From contig NC_133123.1 in assembly GCF_033568475.1 (NCBI RefSeq), forward strand, positions 7,059,001-7,123,000: 64,000 bases of DNA, written 5' to 3'. The stretch comes from Henckelia pumila (lineage: Eukaryota > Streptophyta > Magnoliopsida > Lamiales > Gesneriaceae). Shown in pieces: positions 1 to 9,774 of this stretch. Each line of letters starts with the position of its first letter. The first letter of the stretch is position 1. The position numbers were made by a program, and so were the translations under genes. The notes beneath the pieces were generated by a model that was not told the origin of the DNA, did no database searches, and worked only from the letters and a program-made list of their open reading frames with translations.

Positions 1-2
1 AA

Positions 3-3000
3 ATGAAGTTGGAAGGATTTGAGTTGGACCCAATCACCACGGAGTTGTATGGGTTCACGGGTCATGCTTTGCAACCGTTGGGACAAATAGTGCTCCCATT
101 ATCTCTTGGAAATGGAGAGCAGAGAGTAACTAAAATGGCTTGCTTCACCGTGGTGGATGCACCGTCCTCTTTCAATGGAATATTGGGGCGCCCTGCCCTG
201 AGTGATTTCCGAACCGTGGCATCCACCTATCATCAGAAGTTGAAGTTCCCAAGTGGAAGAGAAGTGGGAGTTGTTCGGGGTGATCAGAAGGCGGCTCGGT
301 TGTGTTATGTGAATGAAGTGAAGATTGATGCAAAGAAGAAGAGAAGGGAAGTATGAATGGTTTCAGTAGGTCGGACATCGAGGGTGTTTGGTCAGAAGGT
401 GCTTCTGATGTCTGAAGAAGGTAATGAGAAGGTGGAATTAAGCTGGGGGGCTCAGATTGTTAAATTAGCTGCTGATCTCGTCCCATCAGTGAAGCAAAGA
501 TTGGTTGACTGCTTGAAGAAGAACAATGATGTTTTTGCTTGGTCTGTGTCAGAGCTCAAAGGGGTTAGTGCGGAAATTATGGTTCATCGACTCAACACTC
601 TTGCGGTAGTGAGGCCGATAAAACAGAAGAAGAGACACTTTGGACCAGAAAAGCATAAGGTTATTAAAAAAGAAGTGGATGAGCTCCTTGAGGCATGATA
701 CATTAGAGAAGTGCAGTTCCCTACTTGGTTATCAAATGTGGTCTTGGTCCCTAAGAGCTCAGGCAAGTGGAGGATGTGTGTCGATTTCAGAGACTTGAAT
801 AAGGCATCCCCAAAGCTTCTTATCCACTGCCTTGAATCGATCAGTTGGTTGACTCTACGGCAGGTCATCAGTACTTATGCTTCATGGATGCATATCAGGG
901 GTATCATCAAATTCCTTTGGCGGAGGAAGATCAGGACAAAGTAAGTTTCACTACCTCTCATGAAACTTTTTGTTACAGAGTGATGTCTTTTGGTTTGAAG
1001 AATGTAGGGGCCACTTATCAAAGGCTCATGGACAGAGTGTTCGCCTCCCAAATTGGCAGAAATATGGAAGTTTATGTGGATGATATTCTGGTGAAGTCTC
1101 GGGATGATGTGGGATTGTTGGCCGACCTTCAGGAGACTTTCTCGACTTTAAGAGCTTATCAGGTGAAACTTAATCCGAAGAAGTGTGTATTTGGAGTTAG
1201 GGGAGGTAAGTTTTTGGGGTACATGGTTACGGAGAGGGGGATAGAGCCCAATCCTGAGAAGGTGTAGGCTATCCGATCCATGTCTGCTCCTCGTAATCTG
1301 CAAAAAGTTCAGAGGTTGGCAGGAAGGATAGCAGCCTTGTCTCGATTTATATCAAGATCAGCTCATAGAAGTCTACCTTTCTTCAAAGTGCTTCGTAAAG
1401 CCAAGAAATTTGAATGGGATGATGAATGCGAGAAGGCATTTGATGACCTAAAAAGCTATTTAGCTGAACTCCCTGTGTTGGCTAAGGCAGTTCCTGGTGA
1501 ACCATTGTACATCTATTTATCAGCTTTGGAAGGGGCAGTCAGCTCAGTACTTATTAGGCAAGAGGGAGCAGCTCAACACCCTATCTATTTCTTTTCACAT
1601 GCCCTTAAGGGTGCAGAACTCCGGTATTCGGAGGTGGAAAAGCTAGCGTTGGCCTTGGTTATGACAGCAAGGAAGCTCAGACCTTACTTCCTATCACATC
1701 CTATTATGGTACTAACCAACAGCCCTATTGGGAGGATATTGACTCGAGTTGATATTTCGGGAAGATTGGTGAAATGGACTACGGAGCTCAGTGAGTATGA
1801 CATCCAGTATGAACCAAGGTCAGCCATTAAGGTTCAGGCGTTGGCAGATTTTCTGGCCGAAACGAGACATTTGGAAGCAGAGGATTTGTGGAAAGTATAT
1901 GTTGATGGCTCTTCTAATAATGAAGGATGTGTAGTGGGGGTGTTTTTGATATCTCCTCGTGGAGATGAGATCAGATTGACAGTTAGGTTGGATTTTCGAG
2001 CTTCTAATAACGAGGCAGAGTATGAGGTTGTGTTAATCGACCTCCGAGCAGCTAAGCAAGCTGGGGCAGCTCGGGTGCATCTCTACTCTGATTCACAGTT
2101 AGTAGCTCAGCAGGTTAATGGAACGTATGAAGTGAAAAATGAGAAGTTGAAGGAATACATGAGGGCAATAGAGGAAGCTCGGGGCCTCTTTGATGAGGTA
2201 ATGTTTGAACAAATTCCGAGAGAGAGCAATGAAAAAGCAGATTATCTTACCAAGATGGCTAGCTCACTTCATAACTGGAAGAACAGAGATGTAGTCGTGC
2301 AAGTGAAATTAACACCTTCTACTAAGCTCACACCATTAGCTCAGGAAGAGAGTGACTGGAGAAGAGAGCTCTTGGAATACATGGAGAAGGGCGAGTTACC
2401 AAAAGATCCAAAGAAAGCATATCGGTTGAAGCAGAGGAGTCTCCGCTTTGTGGTGGTGGAGGGAGTTATTTATAAGAGGTCATTTTCTGGACCTCTTCTC
2501 AAGTGTTTAGGCCCTAAGGAAGCTCATTATGTCCTGAAGGAGATACACGAGGGGTGTTGTGGCAATCACTTGGGGTTTTATTCTCTAGCCCGTAAGGTTC
2601 TCTTAGCAGGATATTTTTGGCCTACTATTTTAAAAGGTGCCATAGCTTTGGTGACTTCTTGTGATAGTTGTCAGCGACATAGCAGACTTCAGCATCATCC
2701 AGCAATGTTAATGAAAGGAATTGTGGTAGCGTGTCCTTTCGATCAGTGGGGAATAGATATTGTGGGTCCTTTCCCTCCAGCTCCAGCTCAGAAGAAATTC
2801 TTGTTGGTCGCTATTGATTACTTCTCTAAGTGGGTGGAGGCGGAGGCCTTGGCTCGAATTACTGAAGGGGAAGTGCTGAAATTTCTATGGAAGAATATAG
2901 TATGCAGATTTGGAGTACCCAGGAAGCTTATTTCTGATAATGGGAGACAATTTCAAGGGGCTCGAGTGCAAGCTTGGTGTAAAAAAATGAAAATTTAGTA

Positions 3001-3577
3001 ACACTTCACCTCTGTCCATTATCCTCAGAGTAATGGTCAGGTGGAGGTGACTAATAGGTCTTTGGTGCAAAGCTTGAAGACGCGCTTGGGAAAAGCCCAG
3101 AGAAATTGGGTGGAAGAGCTCCCTAGTGTGTTATGGTCATATCGTACCACACCGAGAATTGGGACTGGAGAGACTCCATTTAGTATGGTGTACGGAAATG
3201 AGGCCGTCCTGCCAGCGGAAATTGGAGAAGAGTCGGCTCGGATCATTTTCTATGATGAGGAAAATGGAGAAAGGAGAATGGAAGACCTAGACTTTTTGGA
3301 TGAAATGAGAGAAGTTGTTGATATCAGAATGGAGGCATACAAGAACAGGATAGCTCGGTCCTATAATCGTCGGGTGCGTATAAAGGGTTTTCAGGTAGAA
3401 GATTTGGTGCTCAGGAGAGTTCAGGAGGTGGCTGTAGGGAAACTCGACCCTAAGTGAGAAGGACCGTACAAGGTGGTGATGAGGCTCAGTTCGGATGCTT
3501 ACTACCTGGAAGATTTAAAGGGAAAGATGATGAAGAGGCCTTGGAGCGCTTACAATTTACGAAAATATTATTCTTAA
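3..3577 (+). pseudogene. Broken Tat-type pol (PR-RT-RH-aRH-INT)
   Basis: Conceptual translation shows the end of an aspartic protease (NGILGRPAL near 170-200), reverse transcriptase with the YVDD active site at 1073-1084, a first RNase H (about 1400-1790), a second RNase H with DGSSNNEG, NNEAEYE and YSDSQ acidic motifs (about 1890-2260), and an integrase with an HHCC zinc region (about 2540-2690) followed by a DDE core containing the motifs GIDIVGPFP and ISDNG. The frame is broken by TGA at 354 and 696, an apparent 1-nt loss near 816, TGA at 833, TAG at 1265, adjacent TAG and TAA at 2996-3001 and TGA at 3455. The last readable codon before the terminal TAA is at 3574. No functional polyprotein can be made from this copy. 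Family membership is from recognisable motifs; the clade is inferred. Confidence 0.92.
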
Positions 3578-3677
3578 TGTTGCAAGTACAATTTTCCTTT
3601 AAGTTGTAATTCATGCAAGTTACATTCTATTTTTATCTATGAGCAGTTACTTTTTCGGAAATATTGATGTAAATTTG

Positions 3678-4575
3678 CCTCAGCTCATCACCTTAGTCAC
3701 GCCTCTTAGGCCCCTGACTTGGGTTTAGCTTATCACCTTAGTCACGTCTCTTAGGCCCCTGACTTTGGTTCAGCTCATCGCCTTAGTCACGCCTCTTAGG
3801 CCCCTGACTTTGGTTCAGCTCATCGCCTTAGTCACGCCTCTTAGGCCCCTAACTTTGGCTCAGCTCATCACCTTAGTCACGCCTCTTAGGCCCCTGACTT
3901 TGGTTCAGCTCATCGCCTTAGTCACGCCTCTTAGACCCCTGACTTTGGCTCAGCTCATCACCTTAGTCACGCCTCTTAGGCCCCTGACTTTGGTTCAGTT
4001 CATCACCTTAGTCACGCCTAGGGGTGCAAACGAACCGAATCGAGCCGAATAATGGTAAAATTTTAAGGCTCGAATTTGGCTCGATAAGAGTATATTCGAG
4101 TTCGAGCTCGATTCGAAGTTTGATAATTTCAAATATTTTGGCTCGAGCTCGGCTCGAAATGAAGTTCGAGTTCGAGTTCGGTTCGAAATATTCGAACCTA
4201 TTCGTGAACTATTCGGATATTATGGTTCGAAAAGCTCGAAATATTCGAAAAAAGTTCGAAATGTATATATATTTATTATATATTTATATTATATTAATTA
4301 AATATTAAGGTTCGCAAACTATTCGCGAACAGTATAATTTCGGCTCGAGCTCGGCTCGAAAAAAAGTTCGAACATGTTCGAATTCGGCTCGAGTTCGATA
4401 AGCTTGAATACGAATTAAATATTTATCGAGCGGACTCGTAAAGCTCACGAACATGTTCAGTTCGTTTGTACCCCTAGTCACGCCTCTTAGGCCCCTGACT
4501 TTGGTTCAGTTCATCGCCTTAGTCACGCCTCTTAGGCCCCTGACTTTGGCTCAGCTTACTACCTTAGTCACGTCA
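3678..4575 (+). repeat. 45-bp tandem array, interrupted by a hAT-like element
   Basis: About ten units with a 45-bp period run downstream of pol, each carrying a core like CTTAGTCACGCCTCTTAGG. Units vary by a few substitutions. The array is split at 4019-4476 by an inserted element. Because 45 is a multiple of three, one frame stays open and reads as a repeating 15-residue peptide; I regard this as a by-product of the period and not a gene. Such arrays between pol and the 3' LTR are common in Tat elements. Confidence 0.9.
4019..4476. mobile_element. Non-autonomous hAT-like element A
   Basis: The element begins TAGGGGTGCAAACGAAC and its other end, reverse-complemented, begins TAGGGGTACAAACGAAC (16 of 17 matching). 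It is flanked by an exact 8-bp direct repeat, GTCACGCC, at 4011-4018 and 4477-4484. An 8-bp target duplication is the hAT hallmark. Both subterminal zones are packed with inverted GCTCGA/TTCGAGC motifs around an AT-rich core; no transposase is present. It sits inside the 45-bp array of the Tat element, so it is the younger insertion. Confidence 0.9.
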
Positions 4576-4819
4576 CCTCGACCCTGATTTTTGGGCTCAA
4601 CTCAGTTACAGCACTTTGATTTCAGCCCTTAGCCCATTTTAGATACTCAGGTACAAATGGTGTTAGCAGGTTAATTAAACACACACTTGGTAATTATGAG
4701 GAGTCCCTTCACATTGCTCTCATTTAGATGAGCTGGGAATCAGGGCAATTTGGTTTGGGAGCTCGGGAGCTCGGGAGCCCATTTAGGCGATCTAAGAACA
4801 TATGTCAGGTCAGGTCGAA

Positions 4820-5490
4820 AGTTTGGCTACGGCAGCTCAGCTCGGCTCTGGGAGCTCAGCTCGGCTACGGAAGCTCAGCTCAGTCCAACGCCTCCGGGTG
4901 TTGGTTTATTTTTAAATAAGTGCTTTGCTCCCCTTAGGGAGCTCAGCTCAGTTCAACACTTCCGGGTGTTGGTTTATTTTTAACTAAGAAATTTGCTCCC
5001 CTTAGGGAGCTCAGCTCAGTTCAACACTTCCGGGTGTTGGTTTATTTTTAAATAAGTACTTTGCTCCCCTTAGGGAGCTAAGCTCAGTTCAATGCCTCCG
5101 GGTGTTAGCTCAACTCGACACCTTTGGGCGTTGGTTTATTTTTAAGTGATAGACTTATCTTCCCTCATGGAGCTCAGCTCAGTTCAACACTTCCGGGTGT
5201 TGGTTTATTTTTAAATAAGTACTTTGCTCCCCTTAGGGAGCTAAGATTAGTTCAATGCCTCTGGGTGTTAGCTCAACTCGACACCTTTGGGCGTTGATTT
5301 ATTTTTAAGTGATAGACTTATCTCCCCTCATGGAGCTCAGCTCAGCTCAACACCCTCGGGTAGTTTATTTTTAAGTATGTATCTTGCCTTCCTATGGGAG
5401 CTGGGCTCAGCCCGCCTTCGAGTGTTAGCATTATTTTCGGTGTTTATCGTACCTCCCCTTAGGGAGCTCAGTTCAGCTCAGCTCGCGTTT
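4820..5490 (+). repeat. ~69-bp tandem array in the Tat element
   Basis: Units of about 68-70 bp repeat GGGAGCTCAGCTCAG, then a short hairpin-like CACTTCCGGGTGTTGG, then a T-rich stretch ending before CTCCCCTTAGG. About eight degenerate units are visible. The AGCTC-rich core recurs in the 64-bp array of the LTR further right, suggesting shared origin. No coding function is apparent. Confidence 0.85.
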
Positions 5491-5598
5491 GAATATAAAG
5501 GAGATCAGTCTAACATACAATAGCGATAAGTAAATAATAAAGCAAAGGAACTTACATAAGAAAGTAAAGAGTTCAGTGTTTACATCCACAAACTAGAA

Positions 5599-7614
5599 TT
5601 AACTCTCATCCTCATCCTCGCCCTCGCCCTCGCCCCGCTCAGCCTCGCCCTCACCCTCCTTGGCTGCCTCTATTGAGGTAAGAGAGAGAGCAAACCCATC
5701 CAAATCCAAAAAATCCACGGGGAGCCCTTCAGGGGGGTAGCCTGCTGCCCTGAACTGTTGGGTACAACCCTCAAACCCTTTGGATAGGTAGCCATAGGCT
5801 TGGACAACAACCTCATCCATGAACTCGTCCGACTTTAGGAAGCCTTCTTTGAAGCCTTCAGCCCCCTTAGCCAGCTCGGTTCGGGACAACTCTAACTCTT
5901 GGAGGGCTTGAGCAAGCTGATCCTTAGAACCTTTGAGCTCCCCCTGCAAAGCCTCCTTCTGCACCTCATGAACTCGGAGGTCATTTTGCAACTTCAACCC
6001 CTCAGCTTGAGAGCCCATCCGCATTTCCTCCATTTGGGCTCGGAGATTGGCCACCTCCTTTACATAACCAAGCTTTGCGTCCTCCGCTAACTGATTAAGC
6101 TCAGCAAAATGAGCTTCATAATTTCGGGTGTCCTTGGAAAATTGCTTTCGAGTCATGGAAGCTCGGAGGGATAGCTCGGCGTTCAGGACGGCGGCCTAAG
6201 AAAGGAAAAGAGTAAGTAAATATAAATATAAGAGAGGAACATAAAATAATGGCAAGGGGAAGGTTATCTCAGCTGAGGCAGTATTAGAACGTTGCATCAG
6301 CTCAGTCCATCCAAGGTTCTTTACATAATCAGCATCAACCTGAGAAATCATATCCCGAAGGACTGACCCGGCAGTTGGAGTAGGCCCGACCCCCACGATA
6401 CGCAGGGCATCATGGTACATCTCAAAGAAATTGGTCCTGCACCGGACCACAGGAGTCTGAGGTTTCTCCGCCCTGAACTAACGGAGGGGTACCACTTCTG
6501 GAATAGAAGATCTCCCGGAGTCCAGCTCCACCACATCGGGGTGCGGGCTTGATGTTGCTCGCCTTTTCGAACCTTTGGATTGGGTTGTAGAGGGCTCAGG
6601 TTTGCCATTAGCTCGGGGTGAAGGGGCTTTAGATTTGGCCGAACTCCCTTCAGTCTTACCACCCGACGGGGCAGCCGTTTTCTTCTTCTCCAGCATTCTC
6701 TTCATGGCGGCGTTCATAACTCTTTTTTCTGCACAAGACAAAGGGAGGTCAGGACAGTAAATGGTAAGAGCACTAGTAAAGAAGAGCACGGGCGGGGGAA
6801 GGACCATACCTAAGTTTCCTCGGACAGAAACATCTGCCGAGCTGAGCCCATGATGGCAGAGCAAGTCCTCTGCCAGAAGGGCAGAGATATCAAAGCACCT
6901 TTCCCCTATGGCCCTTAGGGCTCCAGTAAACAGCTCCCCCTGACGTAAGCCCGGGGCAGGAACAGGCAGGAGAGGGAGGGTTTCCATCCAGACTGAGCAT
7001 ATGTCCCAGGTATCAGTAGGGTGAACAAAGAAGAAGGAGTTTTTCCAATTTTTGTTGGAACTGGGAGAGCCCTTAAAACATTTGCAGTTAGGGCGGCAAG
7101 AGAAGTAAAAGGGGCCCTCCTCAGAACGTTTGGGGAGCAAAAAATTGCATATAGTAAAACAAGTTACTTCAAAACCTAAGGTTCTAAAAAGGACCACAAA
7201 GCTGCACAAGTGGAGCTCGTAGTAACGACTGAGCTGTTGAAAGAGAGGGGGGAGAGGAAACCTAAGGCCAGCTTCTAGCTGATCTACATAAAAAGTATAA
7301 TATCCCATAGGGGGATTGTCAGCTCGGTCATTGAGGTCAGGAATGATAAATTCATAACCCTCGAGAGCATGAGATAGAGCCCTAATTTTTTCCTCATCCG
7401 AAGCATCTAGCTCAGATGAGTACAAGTCAAACCAGGGCACTGAGGGGGCCTTCGGGTTACTCCCCAAATCATCATCCAGAGCGAAAGTTGAGGCGGGAGC
7501 AGGATCCTTGCCCGGGGACTCTCCTGTTGGGGTAATTGCGAGTGAATCATATCGATCCACCTCAGAAAATACCTCATCTGAGCTCTCATGATGAGGGCGG
7601 GATGAAGAAGCCAT
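5599..7614 (-). pseudogene. Antisense gene of the Tat element (gypsy-type transposon protein family)
   Basis: A gene on the strand opposite pol. The ATG at 7614 opens a long frame resembling the plant 'putative gypsy type transposon' domain (Pfam PF04195 type), with a conserved-looking core between about 7300 and 6900, a low-complexity Lys/Ser/Pro linker, and a C-terminal coiled coil (about 6150-5830) ending in an acidic Glu/Gly-rich tail. Inferred exons are 7614-6810, 6728-6268 and 6195-5599 (about 620 codons). Intron 1 (6809-6729) has GT...AG ends and is 81 nt, a multiple of three with no stop. Intron 2 (6267-6196) ends in AG but starts AT, consistent with a decayed GT donor. An in-frame TAG at 6480-6478 interrupts exon 2, so the copy is probably dead. 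The role of this family is unknown. Confidence 0.75.
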
Positions 7615-7755
7615 TAAGGGGGTTTAAACTTACTTGGGAAGCTCGAAAATCGGGAAGAAATTTTAAGCAGCAGGACAGCTCAAAAAAGGGAATGAAGGAG
7701 AGAAAATCAGAGAATAGGAATCAGAGAAGGGTAAAATGAAATTTTACAGCGAGGC

Positions 7756-7765
7756 CTATTTATAG
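7756..7765 (-). promoter_or_regulatory. TATA box of the antisense gene
   Basis: On the minus strand the sequence reads CTATAAATAG, about 140 nt upstream of the antisense ATG. The position fits a TATA box with a leader of about 100 nt. It lies outside the LTR, so the antisense gene would have its own promoter. Inferred from motif and spacing only. Confidence 0.6.
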
Positions 7766-8056
7766 AAAGCTCGGATCAATTCAGGCCGTTGATTTTAGGA
7801 CAGGTGGACGGCTCAGATTGAGTGGAATTGGAGAAGTTACCATTACATAGTACTTGTTAGAATGATAGCTGGGCTTGGTGGGGCACCTCAGCTCGGCATT
7901 CATTTAGGGTCATCTCAGAATAAAAACGAATTTCGAGTCTTTGACCTCAATTCGACTTTTATGGGAGGGACTTGTGATACCCGGAGGAGAAAACCACCTC
8001 AGCTCATCGATGACCCTAATATAAAAGGAACATCCGTAATAAACCAGAACCGGGTC

Positions 8057-8312
8057 GGGAGCTCAGCTCGGGAGCTCGGAGCTCGGCCAAGCTCCCCCAC
8101 CATAATTCCCAGCTCGGGTCGGGAGCTCAGCTCGGGAGCTCGGAGCTCGGCCAAACTCCCCCACCATAATTCCCAGCTCGGGTCGGGAGATCAGCTCGGG
8201 AGCTCGGAGCTCGGCCAAGCTCCCCCACCATAATTCACATCTCGGGTCGGGAGATCAGCTCGGGAGCTCGGAGCTCGGCCAAGCTCCCCTACCATAATTT
8301 CCAGCTAGGGTC
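8057..8312 (+). repeat. Four 64-bp tandem units inside the LTR
   Basis: Units start at 8057, 8121, 8185 and 8249 with an exact 64-bp period and only scattered substitutions. Each is rich in GGGAGCTC and GCTCGG and ends with a CCCCCACCATAATT block (last unit slightly changed). They lie upstream of the LTR TATA box, where enhancer-like repeats are often found; a regulatory role is inference. Confidence 0.9.
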
Positions 8313-8650
8313 GGGAGCTGGGGGCTCAGCTCAGCCCCAATATTAGTAGGAAGTTAGCTTAGTAAATGGGTTTGACAACCTTGGTGAGCTAGTTAAGATG
8401 TTAGGATCAATGTTTAGGGCGAGTTCAGGAGTTCAGTAATAACTCACTCACCACTTTTCATATGACCCCCGGGGGAGCAGCAATATAGAGTCTTAGTGAT
8501 GACAGGTCAGCTCGGATAAAATGTACATGTCGATATTTTCACAGGTCAAGCTAGATTCAGACGAGATATCCGCCTATATATTCGGGATTGCAATCCCGGG
8601 ATTCTCGGGTTCCTGATAAGGAAGGTAAGCGTAAGATTCGGAGTCCTCTC

Positions 8651-8660
8651 CTATAAATAT
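8651..8660 (+). promoter_or_regulatory. LTR TATA box
   Basis: CTATAAATAT lies about 180 bp from the right end of the LTR on the pol strand, as expected for the sense promoter of the element. Confidence 0.6.
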
Positions 8661-8832
8661 CAGGTTCACTTTCATTATTTGAATCCTAATTTTCACTCGT
8701 GTACACACACCACTCTCTATATTTTGCTATCCTAGCATCTGACTTGAGCGTCGGAGGGGATACGCCGGAACACCTTTCGGCCCCCCCCTTTAACACTTTT
8801 GTTCGTGGTTTCAGGTCAGCAACAGGTCATCA

Positions 8833-9403
8833 TTTATTGGAGGAGTTTTTTTAGCGCGGCTAATTAGCTCATCCAAGAAGATCACTTTATTGAGATATAT
8901 TAATATATATAGAGAGGGAGAATATTCAATTTGTACTTAGCAAACAAAATAATAATAATAAAATTTCCATAAAGAATCAAGGATTTATATGCGCGAAACG
9001 AATCCACCTCGTACATATTTGTGATAAAAAAATTAATCCATAAACACGTTTAATAGGAGTTTTTGTGCACACAAAAATATAAATTTTCGGACATAATTTT
9101 ATGGTTTTGGAAAATTATTAATCCATGAACAAGTTTAATAGAAGTTTTTGTCATACAAAAATACAAATTTTTGGATCGAATTTGATGTTTTGAAAAATGA
9201 CGGATAAATTTATCCTAAATTTACATGCACTATCCAATGATGTATAAAAGTTGAAATTTATCGATATATATGAAGTCTAACTGAAAAAATTATAAACCTC
9301 ATATTTATCGGTAAATCTCAATCTTTAAATCTGTGTTGGATAGAATCTCGTTTACCAAAGAAAGAGAAAAAAATTAAAAGAAAAAAAGATGGAGGGAAAA
9401 ATT
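8833..9403. other. Intergenic, AT-rich, with a diverged tandem duplication
   Basis: No gene is seen. Two diverged copies of about 84 bp lie side by side at roughly 9034-9117 and 9118-9200, each with a core like AAGTTTAATAGAAGTTTTTG followed by ACAAAAATA and AAATTTT. Confidence 0.6.
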
Positions 9404-9665
9404 GTTTTTTAAGTCTTGTATGTTTATCACTTTGCGATTTTGGTCATCTTTTCAAATTTCAGTTTTAATCCGCTATCTTTATTTTTTTTTGGCAATTTTA
9501 GTTATTTTTTTGATGTGACGCTGATGCGGCACTAAGTCTAAGTCAGTGCTAATGTGGAGATGACGTGTATAGTGTCACGTAAGCATTTTTAAATAAAAAT
9601 GACTGAAATTGCCAAAAATCGAAACATGCAAAACTAAAATCGTTATCCCAAAAATGAAGTATTAC
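9404..9665. mobile_element. Fold-back MITE
   Basis: Inverted arms are visible: TTTTGGCAATTTTAGT on the left matches TTTTGGCAATTTCAGT read from the right on the other strand, with weaker pairing continuing outward (TGTATGTTT against TGCATGTTT). The centre is a GC-richer stretch around 9515-9585. No transposase and no clear target duplication, so family and exact ends are open. Confidence 0.6.
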
Positions 9666-9774
9666 GATGATATTTTATTATGGTGCAACCTAGGAAACCG
9701 AAAGAGCTGCCTAAGATTCAACGAAAACACAATACCAATCAAATCAAGACTCGCATGCACGTACACGTCCAAAT

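Larger units (their letters stand above)
1..8832 (+). mobile_element. Ty3/gypsy retrotransposon, Tat lineage, 3' part
   Basis: The element enters from the left edge, so its 5' LTR, primer site and gag lie outside the window. Visible in order are the protease end, reverse transcriptase, RNase H, a second archaeal-type RNase H, integrase, two tandem-repeat arrays, an antisense gene and a 3' LTR. The second RNase H plus an antisense gene between pol and the 3' LTR are known hallmarks of the Tat clade (Retand, Grande and relatives); the lineage call rests on this. The copy is dead: pol has several stops and one frameshift. A hAT-like element is nested in the first array. Because the 5' LTR is missing, the target duplication and age cannot be read. 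The right boundary is placed at a CA near 8832 and could be off by some tens of bases. Confidence 0.88.
7973..8832 (+). mobile_element. 3' LTR of the Tat element
   Basis: The left end follows a purine tract (ATGGGAGGGA) and starts near TGTGATACCCGG; the right end is set at a CA near 8832. Inside are a 64-bp tandem array, a TATA box at 8651, and a downstream GAGCGTCGGAGGGG block seen in plant LTRs. Without the 5' copy, both ends are estimates. Confidence 0.65.

Noticed and set aside
3765-4052. Open frame encoding a repeating LVQLIALVTPLRPLT-like peptide
   Set aside because: It is created by the 45-bp period of the tandem array, which is a multiple of three; no start context or family resemblance.
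3678-4575. Regularly spaced repeats resembling a CRISPR array
   Set aside because: Units are directly adjacent with no unique spacers, and the setting is a plant retrotransposon.
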